A stretch of 64,000 nucleotides of DNA. Origin: Streptomyces sp. Its GTDB lineage: Bacteria > Actinomycetota > Actinomycetes > Streptomycetales > Streptomycetaceae. The position numbers and the translations under genes are program-made. Positions 24,021 to 33,026 of the stretch are shown here, piece after piece. The stretch lies in the NCBI RefSeq assembly GCF_019510245.1, contig NZ_JAEKKT010000129.1:21690-85689 (forward strand), in the 5' to 3' direction. The notes beneath the pieces were generated by a model, which was given only the letters and a program-made list of their open reading frames with translations, did not search any database and was not told the DNA's origin. Position 1 is the stretch's first letter. Each line of letters begins with the position of its first letter.

Positions 24021-24877
24021 TCAGCCTGGTTGCAGTACGAAGTCGTACTCGACGAGCAGGTACGGAACCGCGAGCGTGCCGCCGTCGGGAGCCGTGCCCG
24101 CCGGTCGCTCGGCGAAGGGGGTGATCAGCGCGTCCCTGGTGCCGAAGACGACGTCGGAGTCGAGGTACTGGCCGCCCTCCTGGAACAGGTGGGTGGTCAG
24201 CTTCCGGTGGCCGGGTTCGTCGATGAGGAAATGGACGTGTGCGGGGCGGAAGTGGCTGATGTCCGTCCTCCGCATCAGGTCACCGACGGGGCCGTCCATG
24301 GGGATGGCGCAGCCGCGCGGGGCGATGGTGCGGATGCAGTACGTGCCGTCCTCGCGGGGGCGGTACTTGGCCCGCAGACGGGCCTCGTCGATGTCGGGGA
24401 GCTGGGCTTCGTAGGCGCCGTCGGCGTCGGCCTGCCAGACGTCGAGCACCACGCCGGGGAGGGGTTTGCCCTCGGTGTTCCTCACTTTGCCGGTGAGGAA
24501 CAGCGGGGTGCCGTCGATGCCGTCCGACATGTCGAAGCCGTAGGGCGCGGTCGGCGAGCCGTCGACGTGGAACGGCCCGAGGACCGTGGCGGGCGTCGCC
24601 TGCGGCGCGAACCTGTTGTTCAACTGGACTACGAGGGTGCTCAGTCCCAGGACGTCGGAGGTGAGGATCAGCTCCTGGCGCTTGTCGTCGCAGGTCTGGC
24701 CGGCCGCGGTCAGCCACTCGATCGCGGCCGTCCACTCGTCCTCGGTGAGCCGCACCTCACGGGCGATTCGTGCAGATGACGGACGAGTGCGGTCATGAGC
24801 TCACCCAGCCGCGGGGAGTGCGCGGTGGCCCAGAGCCGGACGGCCAGCTCGGTGATGTTGTCCTCGTCGACGGACAC
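24021..24877 (-). pseudogene. Intradiol ring-cleavage dioxygenase (hydroxyquinol/catechol type) with an N-terminal frameshift
   Basis: The C-terminal 244 residues, from 24755 down, form an intact intradiol dioxygenase catalytic region: YRPREDGTYCIRTIAPRG carries a tyrosine ligand and HFRPAHVHFLI carries the two histidine ligands, with LDVWQADADGAYE before them. Reading upstream in a different frame, GTG at 24877 with AGGAG 8 bases before it starts MSVDEDNITELAVRLWATAH and continues to ALVRHLHE, the family's N-terminal dimerisation domain. The two frames meet at 24762-24770, where one base appears missing. As written, translation from 24877 terminates early, and an internal start would lose about 40 residues. 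A true mutation or a sequencing error are both possible. Confidence 0.8.
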
Positions 24878-24936
24878 GGTTGCGGCTCCTAGGTCTGCGG
24901 GCGGTCGCGGTGGAGGGCGGTGCGGCGGTCCGGGGG

Positions 24937-25551
24937 TCAGCCCTCGCGGCGTTCTCCCGTGAGGGGTTCCGGGGTGTAGGGGTCGGGTGCGACAGGGGTG
25001 TTGTTGAGGTCGACGGAGAGGAAGACGTCCTGTGCGACCGGATGGCGCAGTTCCTCGGCGAGCTGGCCGATCAGTCCGGCGGTACGGGCCGGCAGCGCGA
25101 AGCCGCGCAGCAGCGGCAGGAGCAGACCGAGGTCCGCGAGGGCGGCGCCGCAGACGCCCGCTCCGTTGAGCGGGAGCGTTCTGTTCAGTACGGCCGGGTG
25201 TACTCGTCCGATGGCGGCGAACAGGTGCAGGTGCGGCCCGAAGACGCCTTCCTCCTGTGCGATGCGCATCAGCCGCGGTGTGCGCGGATCACCTTCCTTG
25301 TGCACGTGGTGGCCGAGCCCGGGGACGAACTTCCCGGCCGCGCGCCGGTCCCGGACCGTGCGCAGGGCGATCTCGTCCCAGCCCGCCTCGTCGGTGGGCA
25401 GGGCGCCGTCCAGGGACTGCAGCACGTCGTGCAGGAAGCGGCCGGTGTCCTCCGTGACACCCAGGAAGCGGGAGCCGCCGCCGAGCAGCCCGGCGGCGAG
25501 CGCGCCCTGGACGGAGTCCGGCGCGGAGAGGTAGGTCAGGCGGGTGACCAC
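24937..25551 (-). pseudogene. Citrate synthase/citryl-CoA lyase-like protein, 5' truncated
   Basis: The frame encodes the C-terminal ~204 residues of a citrate synthase-fold enzyme: VTRLTYLSAPDSVQGALAAG at the new start, the catalytic loop GLGHHVHKEGDPRTPRLMR with its histidines, and FALPARTAGLIGQLAEELRH near the end. Intact citryl-CoA lyase-type proteins are roughly 270 residues, so about 65-70 N-terminal residues are missing. The loss coincides with the loss of the 5' end of the divergent amidohydrolase at 25544; the two broken ends overlap by 8 bp. The gene retains no promoter or good ribosome-binding site of its own. Confidence 0.85.
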
Positions 25552-26617
25552 GGTCGTCGACTGGTCCCACGGGCTCCAGACGGTCGACCACGCGGACGCC
25601 GCGGTGGACGCGCTGCAGGCGGTGCCCGGCCGGTTCGTCCTCGCCTACGGCAACATCCGGCAGGCGCCGGCGGAATGGACCGCGGCACCGGAGTTCCGGG
25701 ACTTCGTGCGCCGCCGGATCACCGGCGACGACATGCTGGGCTTCCAGCTCGCCTTCGACGTCACCGGCGATCCCGCCTTCCCCGAGAAGCCCGCCTTCGA
25801 GGTGGCGCGCGACCTGGGCGTCGCCGTCACCACCCACGCCGCCGTCTGGGGCGCCACCGACGACGACGGCATCCGGCTGATGCACGAGCACGGATTCATG
25901 GGCCCCGAGACGGTGTACGTGCACGCCGCCACCCTGTCGGCGGACTCCTACCACCGCATCGCGGCGACCGGCGGCTCGGTCTCGGTGTCCACGGAGCGCG
26001 AGCAGAGCGCCGGCCAGGGCTATCCGACGACCTGGGCGATCCGCTCCCACGGCATCCCCGTCTCCCTGTCGATGGACACGAGCGTGTGGTGGAGCGGCGA
26101 CCTGTTCTCCGCCATGCGCACCACGCTCGGCGCGGATCGCGCCCGCGAGCACCTGGAGGCCCACGCCGGCGGCGAGACCGTCACCCACTGCGCGCTGCGC
26201 GCCGACCAGGTGGTGGAATGGGCGACCCTCGGCGGTGCCAGGGCACTCGGCCGCGAGCAGGACCTGGGCAGCATCGAGGCGGGCAAGAAGGCCGACCTCG
26301 TCCTGCTGAGGAACGACCACTCGCCGGTCCCCTTCCCGGTGCTCAACCCCTACGGCCATGTGGCGTTCCAGGCCCAGCGCGGCGACGTGCACACCGTGGT
26401 CGTCGACGGCCGGGTGGTCAAGCACGACCACCGGCTGCTCGGCGTGGACCTGAACTCGGTGCGGCACACGGTCGAGCGGACCGTGGAGCACCTGCGGTCG
26501 GCCCTGGGCGAGGAGGCGTGGGTGAACGGCATGGACCCGGACGTCCCCGAGACGAAGGTCCTCGACAACCCGTACACGTACACCGACTACCGCAGCGCCT
26601 CGACGCACGGCCGCTGA
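25544..26617 (+). pseudogene. Amidohydrolase (cytosine deaminase/TRZ-ATZ family), 5' truncated
   Basis: The 357-codon frame starts in mid-protein at VTTVVDWSHGLQTVDHADA, which in intact members follows ...LDAGVTTVVDWSH at about residue 110. The downstream part is well conserved: VTTHAAVWG, YVHAATLSADSYHRIAATGG, SMDTSVWWSGDLF with the metal Asp, and GKKADLVLLRND at the end. Missing are the N-terminal beta-domain and the first metal-binding HxH, so the product should be inactive. An in-frame TAG at 25532 blocks any longer reading. It may still be translated from the GTG at 25544, but no well-placed site precedes it. Confidence 0.85.
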
Positions 26618-26640
26618 ACGGCGCGGGCCGGTGCCGGGCC

Positions 26641-27510
26641 TCACTTGAGGCCGCTGAGCATGACGCCCCTGATGTAGTGCTTCTGCAGCAACAGAAAGAG
26701 GACCAGGACCGGCAGGACGCTCAGGACCAGGCCGGCCATGACGATGGGCAGCGTGCGGGTGGGGTCGACGTAGTCCTGGAGGAACTGGATGCCGACGGGC
26801 AGGGTCATCACGTCCGGGTTGGCGGTCGAGACGAGCAGCGCCCAGATGTACTCGTTCCAGGCGTCGACGAAGGTGAGCAGACCGAGGGTGACCAGGACCG
26901 GCCTGGTCTGCGGGACGACGATCCGCCACCACACGGCGAACTCCCCGGCCCCGTCGATGCGCGCGGCCTCCAGGACCTCGTCCGGGATGGCGACCATGAA
27001 CTGGCGCGTCAGGAAGATCCCGAAACTGCTGACGAGGAACGGCATGGCGAGCGCCACGATGCTGACGGTCAGGCCCGCGCCGCCGCGCCCGAACAGGTCG
27101 TTGCCGCCGGCCAGCGGCCAGTGCACCAGGATCAGGAAGTGCGGGATGAAGAACAGGAACGGCGGGAACATCATCGTCGACAGCACCAGACGGAAGACGA
27201 GGTCCCGGCCGGGGAAGCGGAGTTTGGCGAGCGCGTAGCCCGCGAGCGACGACGTGAGCAGCACCGAGCCGGTGATCAGGGCGGTGGCGACGACGCTGTT
27301 GCGGAAGAGCACCGGAAGGTCGAGCTGGTGGATCGCCGCCCGGTAGTTGGACAGGTCGAACGCCTTCGGCAGGAACCGGTACGGCAGCGTGCCGGCCTCG
27401 TCCGGTCCCTTGAAGGACGTCATCAGCATGTCGGCGAACGGCACCACCGTGAGCACCGCGCCGGTGACCACCAGCAGATACGACAGCCACGGGAAACGGC
27501 GGCGGATCAC
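26641..27510 (-). CDS. Sugar ABC transporter permease (MalG type)
   Basis: The 289-residue permease has six membrane segments and the EAA loop of the CUT1 family, EVLEAARIDGAGEFAVWWRIVVP, which docks on the ATPase. Its first helix is LSYLLVVTGAVLTVVPFADML. Its GTG start at 27510 overlaps the stop of the upstream permease by 4 bp (GTGA), so the two are translationally coupled. It is the last gene of a namZ-GNAT-binding protein-permease-permease operon. No ATPase is encoded here; like many Streptomyces CUT1 systems it probably uses the shared MsiK ATPase. It converges with the truncated amidohydrolase. Confidence 0.93.
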   Translation of the reverse strand: MIRRRFPWLSYLLVVTGAVLTVVPFADMLMTSFKGPDEAGTLPYRFLPKAFDLSNYRAAIHQLDLPVLFRNSVVATALITGSVLLTSSLAGYALAKLRFPGRDLVFRLVLSTMMFPPFLFFIPHFLILVHWPLAGGNDLFGRGGAGLTVSIVALAMPFLVSSFGIFLTRQFMVAIPDEVLEAARIDGAGEFAVWWRIVVPQTRPVLVTLGLLTFVDAWNEYIWALLVSTANPDVMTLPVGIQFLQDYVDPTRTLPIVMAGLVLSVLPVLVLFLLLQKHYIRGVMLSGLK

Positions 27511-28469
27511 GCGTCCTCCCCCTTGCGCCTGAAGAGCCACAGCTGGACCAGCGTGACCGCCAGGACCACCGCGAACAGCACGAAGGCGGCGGCGCTCGCG
27601 GTGCCCCAGTCGCCGTAGGAGAAGGCCTGCCGGTACATCTCGAGCGCGGCCACGTTCGTCGCGTCGCCCGGTCCGCCCTTGGTCATCACGATGATCAGCG
27701 CGAAGGACTGGAGGCCGGTGAGGAACTGGGTGACGCACACGAACAGCAGGGACGGCCGCAGCAGCGGCAGCGTGATCCGCCGGAAGACGGTCGCGGGCCC
27801 CGCGCCGTCGAGTGCGGCGGCCTCGTAGTACGTCTCCGGGATGGACTTCAGTCCCGCCGTCAGGACGAGGACCGCCGAGCCGACGGAGGCCCAGGCCTGC
27901 ACGACCACCACCGCGGGCAGCGCGGTGTCCGGGTCCTGGAGGAAAGCGACCGAGCCGAGCCCGACGGCGTTGAGGACGCCGTTGACGAGGCCGCCCGGCT
28001 GGTACATGTACTTCCACACGTTGCCGACGGCGACCACGGTCGTGACGATCGGCAGGAAGTACAGGGTGCGCCACAGCCCCTGGAAGCGCAGTCTGTCGAT
28101 ACAGGTGGCGACGAGCACCGACCCGGCGAGTGCGAGGGCCACGGTGCCGAGGGCGAAGAGCAGCGTGTTGGTGAGGACCGGCGCCAGGAACGTCGCCCCG
28201 TCGGCGAACAGGCCGGCGAAGTTGTCCAGGCCGGCCGGGTCGATGTCACCGAGGTCGAACCCGGCCCAGCGGGACGTCGACAGCAGCGCCGCGAAGCCGA
28301 GCGGCAGGGCGAGGAAGACGGCGTAGAACAGCAGCGTCGGCGCCAGGAAGAGATAGGCGACGACGGCCTGGCGGCGCCGGCGCCGGGCGTGGACGCGTAC
28401 CCCTGTGGCGGCGGACCTGTCGCGCGCCGCCCGTTCGGTCGGCTCCGGTGCCAGGGTGGCGTTCACCAT
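27507..28469 (-). CDS. Sugar ABC transporter permease (MalF type)
   Basis: The 320-residue inner-membrane permease has six main helices and the EAA motif ETYYEAAALDGAGPATVFRRITLP. A basic N-terminal tail (VHARRRRRQAV) precedes the first helix. GGAGG lies 10 bases before the ATG at 28469, which overlaps the binding-protein gene's end by 7 bp. The start codon defined by this site discards an upstream extension made of non-conserved sequence. It forms the heterodimeric channel with the MalG-type partner. Confidence 0.93.
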   Translation of the reverse strand: MVNATLAPEPTERAARDRSAATGVRVHARRRRRQAVVAYLFLAPTLLFYAVFLALPLGFAALLSTSRWAGFDLGDIDPAGLDNFAGLFADGATFLAPVLTNTLLFALGTVALALAGSVLVATCIDRLRFQGLWRTLYFLPIVTTVVAVGNVWKYMYQPGGLVNGVLNAVGLGSVAFLQDPDTALPAVVVVQAWASVGSAVLVLTAGLKSIPETYYEAAALDGAGPATVFRRITLPLLRPSLLFVCVTQFLTGLQSFALIIVMTKGGPGDATNVAALEMYRQAFSYGDWGTASAAAFVLFAVVLAVTLVQLWLFRRKGEDA

Positions 28470-29764
28470 GACCGCGCCACCTCCTGGTCGACCTGGCGGC
28501 GGGTGGCGCGCAGGGCCTCGTCGACCGTCTGCTGACCGGTCCACAGCGCCTCGATGTTCTTGCGCAGCAGCGACTTGGCCTGCTGCGCGCCCGGCACGTT
28601 CGGTTCGGGTACGGCGTACGCCAGCGCGTCCAGGAACGGGTGCAGGTTCGGGTCGCCGCCCGCGCCGAGGAGCGTGCGCATGTCGTCGGCGCGGCCGGTC
28701 AGGGAGCCGACCGACGCCTGCAGCGCGCTCATCCGGCTCGTGCCGCGCACCTTGTCGGCGTTGAGCCAGCGCAGGAACTCCCAGGCCTCGCGCGGGTGCC
28801 GACTGGCGGTGTTGACGCCGAGCATGAAGCCGGTGGAGAGCGTGGCGCGCCTGCCGCCGGCGGCGGGGAGCGGTACCGGGGCGACGCCGACGTCACGGTA
28901 GGCCGGCCCCATCAGTGCCTTGAGGTTCGCGGTCCACCAGCCGGCGCTGATCACCATGGCCACCTGTCCGGAGGCGAACGCCTGGTAGACGTTGACGCCG
29001 GGGGCGCTCGCGCCCTTGTCGACGAGGCGGCGCTCCAGGCCGAACACGGCGCGGCCGGCCGGCGAGTCGATGGCGGTGCGCCTGCCGTCGGCCGAGACGA
29101 ACCGCCCGCCGGCGGCGTTGAGCAGGGCGAGGGTCTGGCCGACGGTCGTGGAGTCGTCGAAGGCCGACAGGCCGAACCCCTGGACCAGCGTGTTGCCGTA
29201 CCGGTCCTGCCGGGCGGTCCGGCAGGCGGCGTCCTCCAGCTCCGGCCAGGTGCGCGGGGGTCCGTCGATGCCGGCCTCGCGCAGCAGCCGCTTGTTGTAG
29301 TAGAGGGCGTAGGTCTGCATCTCGGTGGGGTAGCCGTAGACCCTGCCCCCGACCGATGCGGAGCCGACCGCGGCGGCGCCGTAGCCGTGGCCGATCTCCG
29401 CGGCGTGCTCGGGCGGCGCCGGCCGCAGCACCCCGGCGCGCACGAGTTGCCCGTTCCACAGACAGTACGGGTGCAGGATGTCCGTGCCCTGGCCCGCGGC
29501 CTGGCGGACCATGAAGGTGGTCAGCAGGTCGGTGAACTCGACGGCCTTCGTCCGCACCTTGACCCGGTCGTGCAGGGCGTTCCACTCGTCCACCGGCCGC
29601 TGGAGGGCCTTCTTGAGCTCCCCGCTGGCGTAGTGGGAGAGCAGGGTGAGGACGACCGGGTCGCCGGGCCGCCCGGTGCCCTGGTGGGGGGCCGCGCAGC
29701 CGGCGGCGAGGAGCGCCGAGGGCAGCGCGAGCGCGAAGTGACGCCGGCTCAGGGACGGTGTCAC
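28463..29764 (-). CDS. Sugar ABC transporter substrate-binding lipoprotein
   Basis: The 433-residue extracellular solute-binding protein (CUT1) has a signal sequence with a twin-arginine pair (SRRHFALALPSALLAAGCA) and a lipobox, LAAGC, for lipid anchoring. The mature domain shows the family pattern, with YGYPTEMQTYALYYNKRLL and TGFMLGVNTASRHPREAWEFLRW. The GTG at 29764 overlaps the preceding GNAT stop by 4 bp (GTGA). As the first protein to meet the ligand it decides specificity. Since NamZ is encoded upstream in the same operon, the ligand may be MurNAc or a MurNAc-containing sugar, but the sequence alone does not show it. Confidence 0.92.
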   Translation of the reverse strand: MTPSLSRRHFALALPSALLAAGCAAPHQGTGRPGDPVVLTLLSHYASGELKKALQRPVDEWNALHDRVKVRTKAVEFTDLLTTFMVRQAAGQGTDILHPYCLWNGQLVRAGVLRPAPPEHAAEIGHGYGAAAVGSASVGGRVYGYPTEMQTYALYYNKRLLREAGIDGPPRTWPELEDAACRTARQDRYGNTLVQGFGLSAFDDSTTVGQTLALLNAAGGRFVSADGRRTAIDSPAGRAVFGLERRLVDKGASAPGVNVYQAFASGQVAMVISAGWWTANLKALMGPAYRDVGVAPVPLPAAGGRRATLSTGFMLGVNTASRHPREAWEFLRWLNADKVRGTSRMSALQASVGSLTGRADDMRTLLGAGGDPNLHPFLDALAYAVPEPNVPGAQQAKSLLRKNIEALWTGQQTVDEALRATRRQVDQEVARSW

Positions 29765-30750
29765 CGGGCGGTCTCCCTGCGCAGCACCTTGAACACCCGG
29801 GTCGTGGTGAAGCCGCTCTTGCGGTAGAGGTGACCCGCCGGGGACTGCGCGCCGGTCCACAGGAACCACGCGGAGTGCGCGCGGAGCGCCCGCATCCGCT
29901 CCAGGACCAGGTGGAGGAGGACTTCGCCGAGTCCGGTGCCGCGCATCTCCTCCAGCACGCCGATCGGCCCGAACCGCTCGTCCACCGCGTCGAAGGCGCC
30001 GTGCATCGCCCAGCCGACCATGCGGCCCCCGGGATCGCGGGCCACGACGATCCGGTCGAGCGGCGTGCCCGCGGCCAGGCACGCCCGGATCGTGCAGGCC
30101 CAGTCCGGGCCGAAGTGGTTCCCGGCGAGGGCGAGGAGGTCCACGAGGTCGTCGTCGGCCGGGGTGCCGAACCGGTAGCCCCGCGCGGTCAGGTCCTCCA
30201 CGCGGAGCGCGATGGCGTCCGGGAGGCGGTAGCCGACCAGGACACGGTCCATCGCCGCCGCCTCGTACAGGGTGCGAAAGCCCAGGGAGTCGAGAAGCCC
30301 CGCCGCCTCGGGATAGGCCTCGGCGTCCAGGCCGGGGAAGACGTAGTTCGGGGTGTACGACGAGAAGTCCGCCCTCGTACGGCCGTGGCCGTGCAGCCAG
30401 TCGAGGGCCTCGGTCAGCAGCCGGCGGCCGAGACCGCGCCCTCGTGCCTCCGGGGCGACGAAGAAGAACGGGATCCAGCCCTGTTCGGGCTCCAGATCGG
30501 TGCCGGCCATCGGGACCCGCCGGCGCACCGCGTAGGCGGCGCCGACGACCCGTTCGCCGTCGACGGCGACCCGCAGCCCCTCCGGGTCGAAGTTGGGGTC
30601 GAGCAGCACCAGGGAGCGGAAGCGGTCCGGGGTGATGGGGTCGGCCGGCGCGCTCCGCCGCCACACCGCCACCACCTGCGGTCCGTCACCCGCGCGAAAG
30701 CCGCGGATCCCGGCCCGGGTCGTCGTCGCGAGAGTCGTGAGGTCGGTCAT
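29761..30750 (-). CDS. Tandem-domain GNAT acetyltransferase in the NamZ operon
   Basis: The 329-residue protein carries two GNAT folds. The first has the acetyl-CoA loop FFFVAPEARGRGLGRRLLTEA (about 95-115), the second IGVLEEMRGTGLGEVLLHLVLERM (about 265-290). The substrate is unknown; within a cell-wall sugar operon it might acetylate an amino sugar or muropeptide, which is speculative. The stop overlaps the start of the binding lipoprotein (GTGA), showing translational coupling, and 99 bp separate it from namZ upstream. Confidence 0.88.
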   Translation of the reverse strand: MTDLTTLATTTRAGIRGFRAGDGPQVVAVWRRSAPADPITPDRFRSLVLLDPNFDPEGLRVAVDGERVVGAAYAVRRRVPMAGTDLEPEQGWIPFFFVAPEARGRGLGRRLLTEALDWLHGHGRTRADFSSYTPNYVFPGLDAEAYPEAAGLLDSLGFRTLYEAAAMDRVLVGYRLPDAIALRVEDLTARGYRFGTPADDDLVDLLALAGNHFGPDWACTIRACLAAGTPLDRIVVARDPGGRMVGWAMHGAFDAVDERFGPIGVLEEMRGTGLGEVLLHLVLERMRALRAHSAWFLWTGAQSPAGHLYRKSGFTTTRVFKVLRRETAR

Positions 30751-30849
30751 CGACGGGGGTGTCCTTCCGAGCGGTGCGGCGGGTGTCGGGGGTGCGGACG
30801 GGTTCGGGGGCGGTGCGGACGGGTTCGGGGACGTGGTGGGCGGCAGGTC

Positions 30850-32046
30850 TCAGGGGTAGAGCAGCACGTCGTCGCCGGCCCATCCGGCGGGCGGGGCCGG
30901 GGGGTCGCACAGCGGCAGCGGGTCGTCTCCGGCGTCGACGGTGTGCCGCAGCCGGTCGGACCCCCACAGCAGGTCGACGAAGTGACGGTGGCCGGTCCCC
31001 TCGGCGCCGCCGTCCGTGGTGTGCCAGGCGAAGTCGTCGGGGTACAGCCGCCGCAGCACGGCGAGCATCGCGACGGCGGTGCGTACGGGGGCGAACACCG
31101 CGCGGTCGGTGATGTGGAGCTGGACCCCCCGCAGCTGCCGTCCGGCGTGTCTGTGGAAGGCCGGGACGAACCGCAGGTCGCGGAAGTGCACGCCCGGCAG
31201 GGCGAGTTCGGCGAGCGCGGGGGCGAACCGGGCGTCGAGGTAGGGGGCGCCGACGATCTCGAAGGGCTGGGTGGTGCCCCGGCCCTCCGAGAGGTTGGTG
31301 CCCTCGAAGAGACTGGTGCCGGGGTACACGGTGGCGGTGGTGGGCGTCGGGATATTCGGCGAGGGGGCGATCCAGGGCAGGCCGGTGGCGGCGGCGTCCA
31401 GGCCGCGCCGCCAGCCGATGGCCTCGATCACCGTGAGGTCGGCCGCGCGGCCCGCCGCCCGGGGCACGGCCGAGGCGTTGAGGTACCGGGCGAGTTCGCC
31501 GCAGGTGAGGCCGTGCCGGACGGGGACCGGGGCGCGCCCGACGAAGCTGGCCCATGCCGGGTCGAGCAGCGGGCCCTCGCTGACGAGTCCGCCGAGGGGG
31601 TTGGGCCGGTCGGCGACCACGAAGCGGATACCGGTGCGGGCGGCCGAGACCATCAGGTCGAACATGGTCCACACATAGGTGTAGCACCGGGTCCCGATGT
31701 CCTGGAGGTCGTACACGAGGGCGTCGACGCCGCTGTCGATCAGCAGCTTGTCGAGCCGTTCGCCGTCGCACCGGTACGTGTCGTGGACCGGCAGGCCGGT
31801 GCCGGGATCGGTCCGGGCGGTCTCGCTCTCGCCGGCCTGGCCGGTCCCGTGCAGTCCGTGTTCGGGTCCGAACAGGGCGGTCAGCGGCGCGCCGGCCGCG
31901 AGCAGCGCCGGTGCGGCCGGGCGCAGGTCCGGCAGGACACCGGTGTGGTTGGTCACCAGCCCGAAGCGGCCGGGCCCGGCGAGTGCGGGCATGGCGTGCA
32001 GTCGTGCGATCCCGGTCGTCACCGTGCCGCGGTCGTCCGTGCTCAT
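30850..32046 (-). CDS. namZ: Exo-beta-N-acetylmuramidase NamZ-like (DUF1343, GH171)
   Basis: The 398-residue protein matches the NamZ/DUF1343 family: GLVTNHTGVLPDLRPAAPAL, the active-site region LFGPEHGLHGTGQAGE, VYDLQDIGTRCYTYVWTM, and IAPSPNIPTPTTATVYPGT. Bacillus NamZ releases MurNAc from the non-reducing ends of peptidoglycan fragments. No signal peptide is visible, so it would act in the cytoplasm on imported muro-saccharides unless exported by another route. It is the first gene of a five-gene operon with an ABC importer. AAGGA precedes the ATG. A short repeat of TGCGGACGGGTTCGGGG lies in the 99-bp gap to the next gene. Confidence 0.88.
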   Translation of the reverse strand: MSTDDRGTVTTGIARLHAMPALAGPGRFGLVTNHTGVLPDLRPAAPALLAAGAPLTALFGPEHGLHGTGQAGESETARTDPGTGLPVHDTYRCDGERLDKLLIDSGVDALVYDLQDIGTRCYTYVWTMFDLMVSAARTGIRFVVADRPNPLGGLVSEGPLLDPAWASFVGRAPVPVRHGLTCGELARYLNASAVPRAAGRAADLTVIEAIGWRRGLDAAATGLPWIAPSPNIPTPTTATVYPGTSLFEGTNLSEGRGTTQPFEIVGAPYLDARFAPALAELALPGVHFRDLRFVPAFHRHAGRQLRGVQLHITDRAVFAPVRTAVAMLAVLRRLYPDDFAWHTTDGGAEGTGHRHFVDLLWGSDRLRHTVDAGDDPLPLCDPPAPPAGWAGDDVLLYP

Positions 32047-32286
32047 TCCTTGCCCCGTCTGCCGGTGACAGCTCTCTCAAGCAATGTTCGGGAATTTACT
32101 CTTATGTCGCCCAATTCCGGCAGGGAATCGCCGACATGGCAGTTCGGGCACGCCGGCGGCTCGCCGCCCGCGCCGCGGCCGCTGCGCGGTCCACGGGAGC
32201 GTCCGTCCGGGGAAGGGGACTGCCCCGATGGTGTGACCGCGCCGGCCGCGCCGACTCCGGTGCGGGTCGCGGACGTTGGATGAGGC
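32047..32286. promoter_or_regulatory. Divergent promoter region of namZ operon and small membrane protein
   Basis: The first 60 bp, next to namZ, are A+T-richer than the rest, and the stretch around 32077-32120 probably carries the leftward promoter. No recognisable named operator was seen. Confidence 0.35.
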
Positions 32287-32475
32287 ATGGGCTTCAGTGA
32301 CACCCCTTCTTCCGCCCACCGGTCCGACGCCTCCCGGCCGGACGGTCCCGGCCCGGGCGAGGAGGTCCCGGACCCGGCACCCCGGGCACCGCGGCCGTCG
32401 TCCGTGTGGCGGACCGCGATGGTCGGACTGTCGGCGCTCACCGTCGCGGTCGCCCTGGTCGTGGCGTTCGTGTGA
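32287..32475 (+). CDS. Small single-pass membrane protein of unknown function
   Basis: This 62-residue protein consists of a Pro/Ser/Asp-rich N-terminal 40 residues and one hydrophobic segment at the C-terminus (TAMVGLSALTVAVALVVAFV) that ends at the stop, the layout of a tail-anchored peptide. GATGAGG lies close to the ATG. I do not recognise a family. The small size means the coding call rests on the hydrophobic helix, a plausible start and absence of a competing frame. Confidence 0.5.
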   Translation: MGFSDTPSSAHRSDASRPDGPGPGEEVPDPAPRAPRPSSVWRTAMVGLSALTVAVALVVAFV

Positions 32476-32650
32476 GCCCGCGGCCGGGCCGACCGGACGT
32501 CACGACACGCCGGCAGGGGTCCCCCGGACGTGGGAGGTTTCCGTGTCGCTCGCCGATTAGGGTTCGGTGACGGTGTGTGATGGCACCGGACCCCGGTGTA
32601 CCCGGGGTGTCCGCTGGTCACCGCTTTCACCGTTCACGAAGGACTTCACG

Positions 32651-32965
32651 ATGCGCCTCCTCCGTCCGCTCGCCGTCGCTCTCGGCGGGCTCGCCCTCAC
32701 CGTCGTCACCATGGGACCGGCGTCCGCCGCCGAGGGGACGTTCGTCTGGGTGGGGCCGAAGGGCAAGGCGTACGCCATCCAGAACCCGCCGGACCGCAGG
32801 TGCCTCGACATGGCGCAGGAGGCGCGCGGGCCGCAGAACGCCACGAAGAAGGCGCTCGTCGTCTACAGCAAGGCGAAGTGCAAGGGCACCGAACACCGGA
32901 TCGCCCCCGGCCACTCGGCGTCCGGCAGCGTCCGCTTCGCCAGCGTGGTCTTCAACCCCCGCTGA
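32651..32965 (+). CDS. Small secreted protein of unknown function
   Basis: The 104-residue precursor has a clear signal peptide (RPLAVALGGLALTVVTMGPASA) and a mature basic domain of about 75 residues with two cysteines that could pair (DRRCLDMAQ and KAKCKGTEH). GAAGGA lies 7 bases before the ATG. A strong hairpin terminator follows 60 bp after the stop. No family is recognised; the mature part (GTFVWVGPKGKAYAIQNPP) resembles small Streptomyces secreted beta proteins in general. Confidence 0.75.
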   Translation: MRLLRPLAVALGGLALTVVTMGPASAAEGTFVWVGPKGKAYAIQNPPDRRCLDMAQEARGPQNATKKALVVYSKAKCKGTEHRIAPGHSASGSVRFASVVFNPR

Positions 32966-33026
32966 GCAGGCGCCCCGCGGGGGCGCGGCAGACCGGGCAC
33001 GCAAGCCGTGGCCCGTTCGGCTCTGC

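Noticed and set aside
24880..27618. Very long forward frame across the dioxygenase, lyase, amidohydrolase and permease genes
   Set aside because: A GC-rich shadow frame rich in Arg and Gly; real genes with clear motifs lie on other frames.
30751..30849. GGTTCGGGG repeats as a possible small gene between namZ and the GNAT
   Set aside because: Only 99 bp of direct repeat with no start or coding pattern.
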